Made by a program: the position numbers and the translations under genes
Shown: positions 44,668 through 53,234 of the stretch, piece after piece
Numbering within the stretch: the first letter of the stretch is position 1
How the letters are laid out: each line of letters begins with the position of its first letter
NCBI GenBank assembly: GCA_037968755.1
Contig: JBBKWB010000080.1
Location: 71,677 to 135,676 of the forward strand
Reading direction: 5' to 3'
Source: Woeseia sp037968755
GTDB lineage: Bacteria > Pseudomonadota > Gammaproteobacteria > Steroidobacterales > Woeseiaceae
DNA: 64,000 nt
Notes under the pieces: generated by a model
What the model was told of the DNA's origin: nothing
The model's input: only the letters and a program-made list of their open reading frames with translations
Database searches by the model: none

Positions 44668-44702
44668 CGTTACACCCGTGAGCCTCTGGCACGGGTGTAA
44701 CG
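44668..44702. repeat. 13 bp perfect palindromic stem between the basic protein gene and tyrA
   Basis: The arms CGTTACACCCGTG (44668-44680) and CACGGGTGTAACG (44690-44702) are perfectly complementary around a 9 nt loop. No T-run follows on either strand, so it is not a standard terminator, but it lies 36 nt after the basic-protein gene and may still stabilise or end that transcript, or be a protein-binding site in front of tyrA. Confidence 0.7.
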
Positions 44703-44785
44703 GCTTACGCGGTGAGAACTTCTGTTATCGCGTTATCTGCGGTAAAACGTACGACCTGTACCCGGTTATCTGAGAACGACAACAA

Positions 44786-45901
44786 ATGGATCTGGATAAA
44801 CTTCGTAATGAGCTGAGCGATATTGATCGTCAGCTGATCGAACTGGTTGCGCGGCGCCAGCAGGTCGTTGGCCGCATTGGTCGCAACAAGCTCAGCACAG
44901 GGCGCGCGACCCGTGATTTCGAACGGGAAAAAGAAGTGCTGAGTCTCGCTCGCCAGCAGGCCAGCGCACTGTCAGTCGACCCCGATCTTGCTGAATTAAT
45001 CATGAGTAACCTGATTCGTTCGTCGCTGGCGAGCCAGGAACGGGATCGGGTTGCGGCAGAAGGTCGCGGCGATGGCCAGAGTGTTCTGGTGATCGGTGGC
45101 GCGGGTAAAATGGGCGGCTGGTTCGCAAATTTTTTCACGTCGCAAGGCTATGCGACGACGATCGCCGATGCCGCCGTCGCTGATGCGCCCGGACAATTTC
45201 ATGACTGGCACGATGCCGGAGTGGACTTCGACGTCATCGTGGTCGCGGCGCCGCTGGCCATTACCGGCGGTATCCTGCAAGAGCTCGCGGCACTCAAGCC
45301 ACGTGGCCTGGTATTCGATATTGGTTCGCTTAAGTCGCCGCTGCGCGCGGGTCTACGTGATCTCTCGGCAGCGGGTTGCAAGGTGGCATCTCTGCATCCG
45401 ATGTTCGGTCCGGACACAGACCTGTTGTCCGGGCGGCACCTGATATTTGTAGATGCGGGTAGCGCAGAAGCGACAACTATCGCGAAAGACATGTTTCGCT
45501 CAACCATGGTTGAGCAGCTGGATATGAATCTCGACGATCATGACCGGCTGATCGCCTATGTCCTGGGGCTTTCGCATGCTTTGAACATTGCGTTTTTCAC
45601 GGCTCTGGCGGAAAGCGGCGAAGCGGCACCGCGGCTGGCGAAACTGTCCTCGACTACCTTCGATTCCCAGCTGCTCGTGTCGTCGGCGGTCGCGCGCGAT
45701 AACCCGTACCTGTATTTCGAGATCCAGAATCTCAACGAGTTTGGTATTGGTCCGCTTGACGCCCTGTGCGAATCGGTCAATCGAATCAGGCAATTGGTAG
45801 TAGACGGCAACCAGGCGGAATTCGTCGAAGTCATGCGCCGTGGGCGCGAGTATCTGGCCACTCGCGGCGGCCATTCGCAGGTCGATGCCGGAGACGTGTA
45901 G
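44786..45901 (+). CDS. tyrA: Bifunctional chorismate mutase / prephenate dehydrogenase (T-protein)
   Basis: An enzyme of 371 residues for tyrosine synthesis. The first about 90 residues are an AroQ-type chorismate mutase (LDKLRNELSDIDRQLIELVARRQQVVGRIG). The rest is a prephenate dehydrogenase with NAD-binding VLVIGGAGKMGGWFANFF, FDIGSLKSP, LHPMFGPDTDLLSGR and HALNIAFF. The order and length match the enteric TyrA. No attenuator-like leader peptide is visible upstream. Confidence 0.95.
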   Translation: MDLDKLRNELSDIDRQLIELVARRQQVVGRIGRNKLSTGRATRDFEREKEVLSLARQQASALSVDPDLAELIMSNLIRSSLASQERDRVAAEGRGDGQSVLVIGGAGKMGGWFANFFTSQGYATTIADAAVADAPGQFHDWHDAGVDFDVIVVAAPLAITGGILQELAALKPRGLVFDIGSLKSPLRAGLRDLSAAGCKVASLHPMFGPDTDLLSGRHLIFVDAGSAEATTIAKDMFRSTMVEQLDMNLDDHDRLIAYVLGLSHALNIAFFTALAESGEAAPRLAKLSSTTFDSQLLVSSAVARDNPYLYFEIQNLNEFGIGPLDALCESVNRIRQLVVDGNQAEFVEVMRRGREYLATRGGHSQVDAGDV

Positions 45902-45974
45902 CGGTTAACGGCATGCTCCGGCCGTTTCTGGTAAAAGAAGGTCCTGGCGAAATTGGCTGACGGAGTTGGCACGC

Positions 45975-47069
45975 ATGCGGTCGCAGACGGATCTGGAGAA
46001 TGAGCTTCGCCAGTTGCAGGGACAGCTCAAGCGGCAGATTGCGGAAGCCGAGCGCAATTCCCGTATTTTGCGAGTGTCGCAGAAGAGAGAACTGGCGCTG
46101 TTAAATGCCGAAGACCTGGCATCGCTGCTGCGCGTCATGCTCAGTGACTTGCGTGCCAGTTATCGGCTCGACGACGTCAGTATCGTATTGTGCGATCCGG
46201 ATCACGACGTGCGCCACTTGCTGCTGGCAAGCGGTCACGAGCCTGCTGAGTTTCCCGGCCTTACGTTTGTCGACAGTCTAAGCGGCCTTGCGCCGCAATA
46301 CATCGCACTGCGTCGGCCCTGGTTGGGCCGCTATGTCAAAGCCGATCATTCTCTCGTGCTGCCCGCAACCAACGGCCTGGCTTCGCTTGCCCTGCTGCCG
46401 TTAACGTTCAAAGGCCGATTGCTGGGAAGTCTGAATTTTGGCAGTCGCGACGACGACCGCTTCACCGCAACCCATGCCACGGATTTTTTCAAACATCTCG
46501 GTGTTATCGCATCATTCTCGCTGGAGAATGTGCTGAACAGGGCAAGGCTGTTGCGCAGTGGGCACACCGACTTCCTCACCGGCTGGCACAACCGGCGCTA
46601 TTTGCAACTGCGCCTCAAGGAAGAGTTGGCGCGCGCCTCGCGCGATCACTCGACGCTCGTTTGCCTGATGCTGGATATTGATCATTTCAAACGTATTAAT
46701 GACACCTATGGTCATGCGGCCGGGGACGAAGTCCTGCGCGAAGTCGCTCATCGAATTGAAACCCAGGTGCGAGCCAGCGACGTTGCGGCTCGTTACGGTG
46801 GCGAGGAGTTCGTTGTGCTGTTGCCGGCGACCGATGGCGATGCCGCGATCTCCCTGGCAGAACGTATTCGCCGGACGATTTCCGCGAACGAGGTTGCGGT
46901 CAATGCCGAGACTGGCGAGACCATCACCGCATCGATCGGTATTGCTACTTGCGTGGTGCCCTCGTCCAGCGATGACCTGAAGACGCTGGGAGAGTCCTTG
47001 CTGGCTCGTGCAGACGTCGCCCTGTACCGGGCGAAGTCGAACGGGCGCAACCAGGTCGCCGTCGAATAG
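45975..47069 (+). CDS. Diguanylate cyclase with N-terminal coiled coil and GAF-like domain
   Basis: A 364-residue soluble protein. Residues 1-40 are a coiled coil (ENELRQLQGQLKRQIAEAER). About 45-185 resemble a GAF/DUF484-type sensor. The GGDEF domain begins near 195 with DFLTGWHNRRYLQ; the active-site motif is GGEEF at 275-279, and an RxxD inhibitory site (RASD, 266-269) sits exactly five residues before it, so product inhibition by c-di-GMP is likely. The ATG at 45975 is spaced better from GGAG than the upstream TTG. It may feed c-di-GMP control of pili or surface life. Confidence 0.9.
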   Translation: MRSQTDLENELRQLQGQLKRQIAEAERNSRILRVSQKRELALLNAEDLASLLRVMLSDLRASYRLDDVSIVLCDPDHDVRHLLLASGHEPAEFPGLTFVDSLSGLAPQYIALRRPWLGRYVKADHSLVLPATNGLASLALLPLTFKGRLLGSLNFGSRDDDRFTATHATDFFKHLGVIASFSLENVLNRARLLRSGHTDFLTGWHNRRYLQLRLKEELARASRDHSTLVCLMLDIDHFKRINDTYGHAAGDEVLREVAHRIETQVRASDVAARYGGEEFVVLLPATDGDAAISLAERIRRTISANEVAVNAETGETITASIGIATCVVPSSSDDLKTLGESLLARADVALYRAKSNGRNQVAVE

Positions 47070-47106
47070 CGTTACAAAGGCGTAGGCATGCGCCCGAAAC
47101 ATATGT

Positions 47107-47125
47107 GATAATGAGAAGCATTATC
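47107..47125. promoter_or_regulatory. Fur box upstream of the ferric-iron transporter
   Basis: GATAATGAGAAGCATTATC matches 17 of 19 positions of the Fur consensus (two inner positions differ) and is nearly palindromic. It starts 47 nt before the fbpA-like start codon, where it would block transcription when iron is sufficient. Expected result: the three-gene transporter is induced under iron limitation. Confidence 0.88.
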
Positions 47126-47153
47126 ATTAACCATTTCGGAGCGTAGAGTCGCC

Positions 47154-48203
47154 ATGCGTAAAATCAGGTCTGCCCGGATCACGGGGTCGTCGCTACTTGT
47201 TGTTATTTCCACGTTGTCGGCCTGCGGTGGTGAAACGCCGCCGGGCAGTGCCGCTGTACCGGCAGCGCCTGTGCCAGTCGTAGTCTATTCGGCACGCGCC
47301 GAACAATTGATCAAGCCGATCTTTGATGCCTACACGGCTGAAACGGGTGTTGAAATACAATACACCACCGACAGCGAACAACCGCTTATCCAGAAACTGC
47401 TGGCCGAAGGCCAGACAACGCAGGCCGACCTGCTGTTGACGGTCGACGCTGGCAACCTCTGGTATGCCGCCGAGCAAGGCGTGTTGCGACCCGTTCGTTC
47501 GGACACGCTTGAGAAAAACATTCCCGCGAATCTGCAAGACCCCGAGAACCAATGGTTCGCGATGTCAGTACGAGCGCGCACGATCGTCTATGACACGCGG
47601 ACAGTCGACCCGACTGAACTCAGCGGCTACGCCGGGCTCGCCGATCCGAAATGGAAGGGCAAGCTTTGCTTGCGAACCTCTGCCAAGGTCTACAATCAGT
47701 CGCTTGTTGCAACGCTCATCGCCGAGCTCGGCGAGCAGCGCACAGAAGAGATCGTGCGCGGCTGGGTTGCCAATCTTGCGACCGATGTTTTCCCGAATGA
47801 CACCAAGCTTATTGAAGCGATCGAAGCAGGCCAGTGCCAGGTTGGCATCGTCAACACGTATTACTTCGGACGATTGCAAAAAGAAAATCCGGCTATCCCG
47901 GTGAAACTGTTCTGGCCCGCTGCCGCGACCGGCGGTGTACACGTAAACATTTCCGGCGCGGGCGTCACCCGCCACGCGGACAACGCTGATGGCGCAATAG
48001 CCTTGCTCGAGTGGATGTCCGAGCCGACCGCACAACGCATGCTGGGTGGCGACAACATGGAATACCCGGCCAACCCGGCTGTAGCAGCCGATCCGATGGT
48101 GGTCGCGTGGGGTGAATATTCGCCCAGTCCGCTCAATGTCGCTGCGGCCGGTGAATTTCAGGCAGATGCGGTCAGGTTGATGGACCGGGCTGGCTACCGC
48201 TGA
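47154..48203 (+). CDS. fbpA: Ferric iron ABC transporter substrate-binding lipoprotein
   Basis: A 349-residue periplasmic binding protein with a lipoprotein signal (ISTLSACGG). The body matches the FbpA/FutA group: VVVYSARAEQLIKPIFDAYTAETG, ADLLLTVDAGNLWYAAEQG, CLRTSAKVYNQSLVATLIAELG and GIVNTYYFGRL, where paired Tyr residues bind Fe3+ in known members. A Fur box lies upstream. It is first in a three-gene operon with permease and ATPase. Confidence 0.9.
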   Translation: MRKIRSARITGSSLLVVISTLSACGGETPPGSAAVPAAPVPVVVYSARAEQLIKPIFDAYTAETGVEIQYTTDSEQPLIQKLLAEGQTTQADLLLTVDAGNLWYAAEQGVLRPVRSDTLEKNIPANLQDPENQWFAMSVRARTIVYDTRTVDPTELSGYAGLADPKWKGKLCLRTSAKVYNQSLVATLIAELGEQRTEEIVRGWVANLATDVFPNDTKLIEAIEAGQCQVGIVNTYYFGRLQKENPAIPVKLFWPAAATGGVHVNISGAGVTRHADNADGAIALLEWMSEPTAQRMLGGDNMEYPANPAVAADPMVVAWGEYSPSPLNVAAAGEFQADAVRLMDRAGYR

Positions 48204-48216
48204 GTTCGTATGACGA

Positions 48217-49884
48217 TTGCCGCTACGCCATGCCCCTGTGTCTGACATAGCGATCATTCCGGCGCGGGCATTGCCGCGCAAGCACCTGCCGAGACGCGGC
48301 GAAGATCACCGCGGCTTCGGGCTGATAATCTGGTTGATCGCGTTGCTGGCGTCGGCGCCGTTGCTCGTCGCGCTACTGTCGTTGTTTACCGATACTGGCG
48401 ATATCTGGGCGCACCTGTTTGAATTTGTGCTGCCACAGGCTCTGTTCAATACGCTGCTGTTGGTCGCGGGCGTCGCTACTATCACTGCGGTTCTTGGTGT
48501 ATCGCTGGCCTGGTTTGTTGCAACCTGTGAATTCCCCGGCAGATCGTTTTTCGGCTGGGCGTTGTTGTTGCCCATGGCGATGCCAGGCTACGTACTGGGC
48601 TTCGCGCTTGCGGCCATTTTTGAGTACACGGGCCCTTTACAAACAGGCTGGCGCGAAATGTTTGGAACCGCACTGGCGTTTCCAGGGCTGGGCGGCGCCG
48701 GGGCCTCGATCCTGACGCTTAGCCTCGTGCTTTACCCATACGTATTTCTGATTACGCGCCAGGCGTTTGCTACTCAAGGCGTACGAGGCGTGGAAGTTGC
48801 GCAAAGCTGCGGTTATTCGCCGATGCAGGGCTTTCGCAAAGTATCATTGCCGCTCGCTCGTCCATGGATCGTCGCAGGCGTCAGTCTCGCAATAATGGAG
48901 TGCCTGGCCGACTTCGGAACAGTGCAGCTATTTAACTTCACTACGTTTACCACAGCGATCTATCGCTCCTGGTACGGCCTTTTCTCCTTGCAGTCCGCTT
49001 TACAATTATCGCTGGTACTGGTCGTGCTCGTCATGAGCGCGCTGTTGCTCGAGAAGCGTTTTCGCGGCGCATCGCGCTACACGAGCAATGCAATGCTCAA
49101 CCCACATCGTCTGCAGCCACGGAGAGCAGGACTCATTAGCTTCTATTGCAGTGCTGTCCTGTTCATTGCATTCGTACTGCCGGCGGGGCTGATTCTCTAT
49201 TGGAGTGTGCGCACGTTTAGTCTCGAATTCGATGCCCATTACTGGCAGCTCGCCGCCAATACCTTGATGCTTGCCGGAATGGCTGCATTGTTGATCTGTT
49301 CCGCCGCATTGCTATTGGCATTTGCGGTGCGCAATGCGCCGAGCCGCATCAATCGATTGTTGAGTAGAATAGCGACGCTTGGCTATGCAATACCCGGAAC
49401 GGTGCTGGCAATTGGATTCTTCGTGCCTGTAGCGGCGCTTAGTCGCTGGGTCAATGCGACACTTCTGGCTGACAGCGATAAGGTGTTGGCTCTGCAAAGT
49501 GGTTTGAGCGTCATCCTGCTTGCGTACATGGCTCGCTATCTCGCTGTTGCTCATGGACCGCTCGACAGTGCATTGCTACGTATCAGTCCGAATATTGAAG
49601 ACGCGGCGCACGGCATGGGAGTGTCGGGTGCGCGCCTGTTGGCCAATGTGCACTTGCCAATCTTGCGGCCCGCCATCGTGACGGCTGCGCTACTGGTGTT
49701 TGTTGACGTGATGAAAGAGCTACCGATCACTTTGATGACTCGACCGTTCGGCTGGGACACGTTGGCCGTCCGGGTTTTCCAGTTGACTACTGAAGGCGAG
49801 TGGCATCGGGCTGCGCTGCCGGCCATCGCGATCGTAGTCGCCGGCCTGGTCCCGGTGTTAGTTCTTAGCAGGCGCAATAACTGA
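48217..49884 (+). CDS. fbpB: Ferric iron ABC transporter permease
   Basis: A 555-residue fused permease with two halves of about six membrane helices each, both carrying the EAA-type loop (EVAQSCGYSPMQGFRKVSLPLA and EDAAHGMGVSGARLLANVHLPI). The start is uncertain: the frame opens with TTG at 48217, and a GTG at 48238 is an alternative. The gene touches fbpC with a TGATG junction. Confidence 0.9.
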   Translation: MPLRHAPVSDIAIIPARALPRKHLPRRGEDHRGFGLIIWLIALLASAPLLVALLSLFTDTGDIWAHLFEFVLPQALFNTLLLVAGVATITAVLGVSLAWFVATCEFPGRSFFGWALLLPMAMPGYVLGFALAAIFEYTGPLQTGWREMFGTALAFPGLGGAGASILTLSLVLYPYVFLITRQAFATQGVRGVEVAQSCGYSPMQGFRKVSLPLARPWIVAGVSLAIMECLADFGTVQLFNFTTFTTAIYRSWYGLFSLQSALQLSLVLVVLVMSALLLEKRFRGASRYTSNAMLNPHRLQPRRAGLISFYCSAVLFIAFVLPAGLILYWSVRTFSLEFDAHYWQLAANTLMLAGMAALLICSAALLLAFAVRNAPSRINRLLSRIATLGYAIPGTVLAIGFFVPVAALSRWVNATLLADSDKVLALQSGLSVILLAYMARYLAVAHGPLDSALLRISPNIEDAAHGMGVSGARLLANVHLPILRPAIVTAALLVFVDVMKELPITLMTRPFGWDTLAVRVFQLTTEGEWHRAALPAIAIVVAGLVPVLVLSRRNN

Positions 49885-50936
49885 TGTTGCAATTAGCTGA
49901 GGTTAGCCACCGATACACAGAGCAACCAGTACTCAACTCTGTATCGCTAACGCTGGAAGCAGGGCGGATTGGCTGCATTCTCGGTCCCAGCGGCTGCGGC
50001 AAGACTACGTTGCTGCGTTGCATCGCCGGGTTTGAGTCGGTCATTGCGGGTGACATTCGCGCGGATGATCTCGTGCTCAGCTCGATCGATCAGCATATTC
50101 CTCCGGAGCAACGTCACATCGGCATGGTATTTCAGGACTACGCATTGCTGCCGCACCTGACGGCGCAACAAAACGTAGCCTTCGCATTGCACCGGCACCC
50201 GGCACGCGACGCCCGCTTACTGGCGATGAACTTTCTGAACCGGGTCGGACTGAGCGACCTGGCAGGGCGTTTTCCGCATGAATTGTCGGGCGGACAGCAA
50301 CAACGCGTCGCCATTGCGAGGGCGCTGGCACCGGAGCCGCAATTGCTGCTAATGGACGAACCGTTCTCAAATCTCGATGTAACGCTTCGACAAAACCTTG
50401 GCCAGGAGGTCAGGCAGTTATTGAATCAGCTCGGTACAACTGCGTTGGTTGCCATGCATGATCATCAGGATGCCTTTGGCCTCGCCGATGATGTCGGTGT
50501 GCTGCGTGCAGGCGAATTGCTGCAGTGGGGCAGCGCTTACGAGTTATATCATCGGCCAGCAGATCGATTCGTTGCCAATTTCGTCGGCAAGGGTGTCTGG
50601 CTCGAAGGGCGGGTTCGCAGCGAGAACTCGGTTGAAACCGAATTGGGAACAATTGTCGGCCGCATGATTACACGCTTTCCGGCGGACACCAGGGTAGACG
50701 TTCTGCTGCGCCCGGACGATGTCGTTCACGATGACGATAGCCCGATGCAGGCGAAAGTGCTGAGCAAGCAATTCAAGGGATCCGAATTCCTCTATGAACT
50801 CCGGACCCTGAGCGGTGCCGTATTGTTGTCGTCGGTTCCCAGTCACCACAATCACCCGGTTGGCCAGTCAATCGGCTTTCGCCTCGAAACAGACCACATC
50901 GTCGTATTTGCGCAGACTCCTGCTGCTCAGGATTGA
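49884..50936 (+). CDS. fbpC: Ferric iron ABC transporter ATP-binding protein
   Basis: A 350-residue ATPase. Walker A GPSGCGKTT, Q-loop VFQDYALLPHL, signature LSGGQQQRVAIARAL, Walker B LLLMDEPFSNLD and switch His in AMHDHQDAF are all present, followed by a C-terminal TOBE-like regulatory domain. It overlaps the permease stop by one base (TGATG). Its 3' end overlaps the convergent permease gene at 50927. Confidence 0.92.
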   Translation: MLQLAEVSHRYTEQPVLNSVSLTLEAGRIGCILGPSGCGKTTLLRCIAGFESVIAGDIRADDLVLSSIDQHIPPEQRHIGMVFQDYALLPHLTAQQNVAFALHRHPARDARLLAMNFLNRVGLSDLAGRFPHELSGGQQQRVAIARALAPEPQLLLMDEPFSNLDVTLRQNLGQEVRQLLNQLGTTALVAMHDHQDAFGLADDVGVLRAGELLQWGSAYELYHRPADRFVANFVGKGVWLEGRVRSENSVETELGTIVGRMITRFPADTRVDVLLRPDDVVHDDDSPMQAKVLSKQFKGSEFLYELRTLSGAVLLSSVPSHHNHPVGQSIGFRLETDHIVVFAQTPAAQD

Positions 50937-51913
50937 CCGCGGGTCTTGCTCATCAGCAACAGGAACAGCGGTACACCAAGAGCAGCTGTCAGTGCGCCGA
51001 CCGGCAGCTGCTGCGGCGCGAGCACGCTGCGCGCTAGCGTGTCCGCAATGACGAGCAAACACCCACCTGCGAGCGCTGAAGCCGGAATCAGGCGGCGATG
51101 ATCGCTGCCAGCCAACATCCGGATTGCGTGCGGAACGACCAGGCCGACAAAGCCGATCACTCCGACCGTCGTCACTGAAATCGCAGTTGCCAATGCCGTA
51201 ACCGCAAAAATTGCCAATCGGAATGAGTTCACGGGCAAGCCGAGAATAGCGGCTTCCAATTCGCCTCGCGCGAGCACGTTCAGGTGTCGCGCAAACACGC
51301 TTGCACCCAATGTGATGGCACATAGCAACCAAAGAGTGCGGCCTGGCGAATGGGCAAAACTGAGGTCACCCATCAGCCAGAAAAGCATGCCCCGCAGATT
51401 CTGATCGGGACTAAGCGCAAGCAGCAGGGTTGTCGCGGCGCTGAATCCCGCTGCCAGAACAACGCCGGTCAACAACAAGCGGGTAGGCGTCCAGCTGCCA
51501 CTGCCGTGAGCAACTGAGAACACCAGCAAATTTGCGGCCATGGCACCAGCGAATGCTGCCGCATCCATCGATGCAGCGCCCCAACCGAGCAACATCGCAA
51601 ACAAGGCGGCGACCGCCGCGCCGCCTGAGCTGCCAAGAATGTAGGGCTCCGCGAGCGGGTTGCGCAGCAGAACCTGCATCAACACACCGGCGACAGCGAG
51701 TAGCCCACCAACTCCAAATGCCGTCAGTGCGCGCGGCAGGCGCAGTTGCATAACCACCGTGTCGACGGTCACGGACGCCTTGCCCGCCAGGGCGGCGAAT
51801 ACCTCGCCTGCGCTGACGTCTGCACTGCCGCTCAGTAGTGCGCTCAGTACAGTCAGCAGGCTCAGCAATATCAGGCCCGTGAACAGGGGGAAGGCATGTC
51901 TCAGCGGCGGCAA
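50927..51913 (-). CDS. FecCD/BtuC-type ABC permease (B12 or siderophore)
   Basis: A 328-residue permease with about ten hydrophobic helices. LRLPRALTAFGVGGLLAVAG, LRNPLAEPYILGSSGGA, LFWLMGDLS and GFVGLVVPHAIRML are BtuC/FecD hallmarks. It starts with a TTG at 51913, supported by an AAGGAG seven bases upstream. It has no adjacent ATPase or binding protein. The only such partners in the window are btuD (33678) and btuF (28655), so a B12 role is plausible; an iron-siderophore role is also possible because of the neighbouring iron transporter. Confidence 0.82.
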   Translation of the reverse strand: MPPLRHAFPLFTGLILLSLLTVLSALLSGSADVSAGEVFAALAGKASVTVDTVVMQLRLPRALTAFGVGGLLAVAGVLMQVLLRNPLAEPYILGSSGGAAVAALFAMLLGWGAASMDAAAFAGAMAANLLVFSVAHGSGSWTPTRLLLTGVVLAAGFSAATTLLLALSPDQNLRGMLFWLMGDLSFAHSPGRTLWLLCAITLGASVFARHLNVLARGELEAAILGLPVNSFRLAIFAVTALATAISVTTVGVIGFVGLVVPHAIRMLAGSDHRRLIPASALAGGCLLVIADTLARSVLAPQQLPVGALTAALGVPLFLLLMSKTRGQS

Positions 51914-52012
51914 GGCTCGCTCCTTAATTTGTACATCACAATGTGCTCAAGGTGCCCGCGAGACGACCGTTTCAAGGCTAATCAATGCAGAAGGGTGGTA
52001 CAAGCGGCGTAA

Positions 52013-52069
52013 GTTCGGGCAAGCTTGGTGCCAGGACGCTGAGTACGCAAGCAGGACATCTGCCCGAAC
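52013..52069 (+). promoter_or_regulatory. Stem-loop directly upstream of the rppH start codon
   Basis: The 9 bp arms GTTCGGGCA (52013-52021) and TGCCCGAAC (52061-52069) are perfectly complementary and enclose 39 nt. The right arm ends one base before the rppH ATG, and a weak AGGA lies in the enclosed region at about 52053. If transcribed, this could hide the translation start of an RNA 5'-end processing enzyme. Confidence 0.4.
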
Positions 52070-52070
52070 A

Positions 52071-52649
52071 ATGAGTAAGGACTTCATAGATTCAAGCGGC
52101 TTCCGGGCCAATGTTGGCATTATTCTGTGCAACACAAAGGGCAAATTGTTGCTCGCTGGTCGTGTCGGCAGCAAGGGTTGGCAGTTTCCACAAGGCGGCA
52201 TGCTTGAGACAGAAACGGCGCTGGAGGCAATGTATCGCGAGCTGCGCGAAGAAGTCGGCCTGGAACCGGACGACGTCGACGTAATTGCCGAAACCAACGA
52301 CTGGCTGCGTTATCGGCTGCCGAAAAAATACTTGCGGCACGGCAGCAAGCCGCTGTGCATAGGTCAAAAACAGCGTTGGTTTCTGCTCAGGCTAAAGAGC
52401 GGCGAAGAGCGCTTGCGATTCGATTGCTGCGATACGCCGGAGTTTGACCGTTGGCGCTGGGTGGATTACTGGAAACCGGTTACTGAAGTCATCTATTTCA
52501 AACGACGCGTCTACGTGCAGGCATTAACTGAGCTCGGGCCCAAGTTGTTTGCCGAAGAAGTGCCAGCATGGCCGCGCTGGTGGCCAAAGCGCTGGCGAGC
52601 AGCGTTCGACAAGGACCAGGCACGCAAGCAAAGCAGCGGGACTGACTAG
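52071..52649 (+). CDS. rppH: RNA pyrophosphohydrolase
   Basis: A 192-residue Nudix enzyme that removes pyrophosphate from mRNA 5' ends and triggers RNase E decay. The Nudix box runs from GGMLETETALEAMYRELREE to VGL. The N-terminus FRANVGIILCN and the RYRLPKKYLRHG region are RppH-specific. The ATG at 52071 gives the usual start; the frame is open far upstream by chance. It is convergent with hemJ, the stop codons overlapping. Confidence 0.93.
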   Translation: MSKDFIDSSGFRANVGIILCNTKGKLLLAGRVGSKGWQFPQGGMLETETALEAMYRELREEVGLEPDDVDVIAETNDWLRYRLPKKYLRHGSKPLCIGQKQRWFLLRLKSGEERLRFDCCDTPEFDRWRWVDYWKPVTEVIYFKRRVYVQALTELGPKLFAEEVPAWPRWWPKRWRAAFDKDQARKQSSGTD

Positions 52650-53089
52650 AAGGGCTTGGCGATTGCCAGGCAAATAATGGCGAACAGGAATATCACCGGA
52701 ATTTCATTGAACCAGCGCAGCCAGCGGGTATCGGCAGGCCAGTCCTGATTACGCAGTCGCAGCATCCATGTCCGGCAGCGCACATGATAGATGATAAGCC
52801 CGACCAGCAGCGCGAGCTTCAACTGGAACCAGCCGATCTTCACTAATCCGGGGTTGATCCACAGCAGCAGGATGCCGAACAGCATCGTAAAAGACACGCC
52901 AATGGTCATCATCACGTAGAGCCGTCGTTCCATTAACTGAAAGCGCTGCAAGCTCACGTCGTCCCGGCTGTCGGCATGGTAGATAAACAGCCGTGGCAAA
53001 TAGAACAGGCCGGCAAACCAGGTCACCATGAACGCGACGTGCAAGGCTTTCAGCCAAGGATACCAATGAGATAGTTGCATAATAGGCAC
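52646..53089 (-). CDS. hemJ: HemJ-type protoporphyrinogen oxidase (CopD/UPF0093 membrane protein)
   Basis: A 147-residue integral membrane protein with four predicted helices. WLKALHVAFMVTWFAGLFYLPRLFIYHAD is the HemJ signature region (His in helix 1), and a later RWFNEIPVIFLFAIICLAIAKPF closes the protein. HemJ oxidises protoporphyrinogen IX in bacteria that lack HemG and HemY. The start may be the first codon or an internal Met three residues later (MQLSHWYPW). Confidence 0.88.
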   Translation of the reverse strand: MPIMQLSHWYPWLKALHVAFMVTWFAGLFYLPRLFIYHADSRDDVSLQRFQLMERRLYVMMTIGVSFTMLFGILLLWINPGLVKIGWFQLKLALLVGLIIYHVRCRTWMLRLRNQDWPADTRWLRWFNEIPVIFLFAIICLAIAKPF

Positions 53090-53234
53090 ACATTCCAGGT
53101 GGTCATTTCGGTCACGACGACCAGTTCAGCAACAGATTCTTCGGTTTCTTCCGTTGATTCCGTGACCTGCCGCACTTCTGTTTGCCAGGGGCTGCGCGTA
53201 ACATAACGCCTCTAATTGAAGTCGGCAGTTTATC

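Noticed and set aside
44668..44702. Palindrome before tyrA as an intrinsic terminator
   Set aside because: No T-run follows the stem on either strand, so it is reported only as a palindrome.
51914..52070. Cobalamin riboswitch in front of the BtuC-type permease
   Set aside because: The leader lacks the GCCACTG box and the CCCCCGCAACGG core, so no riboswitch is called.
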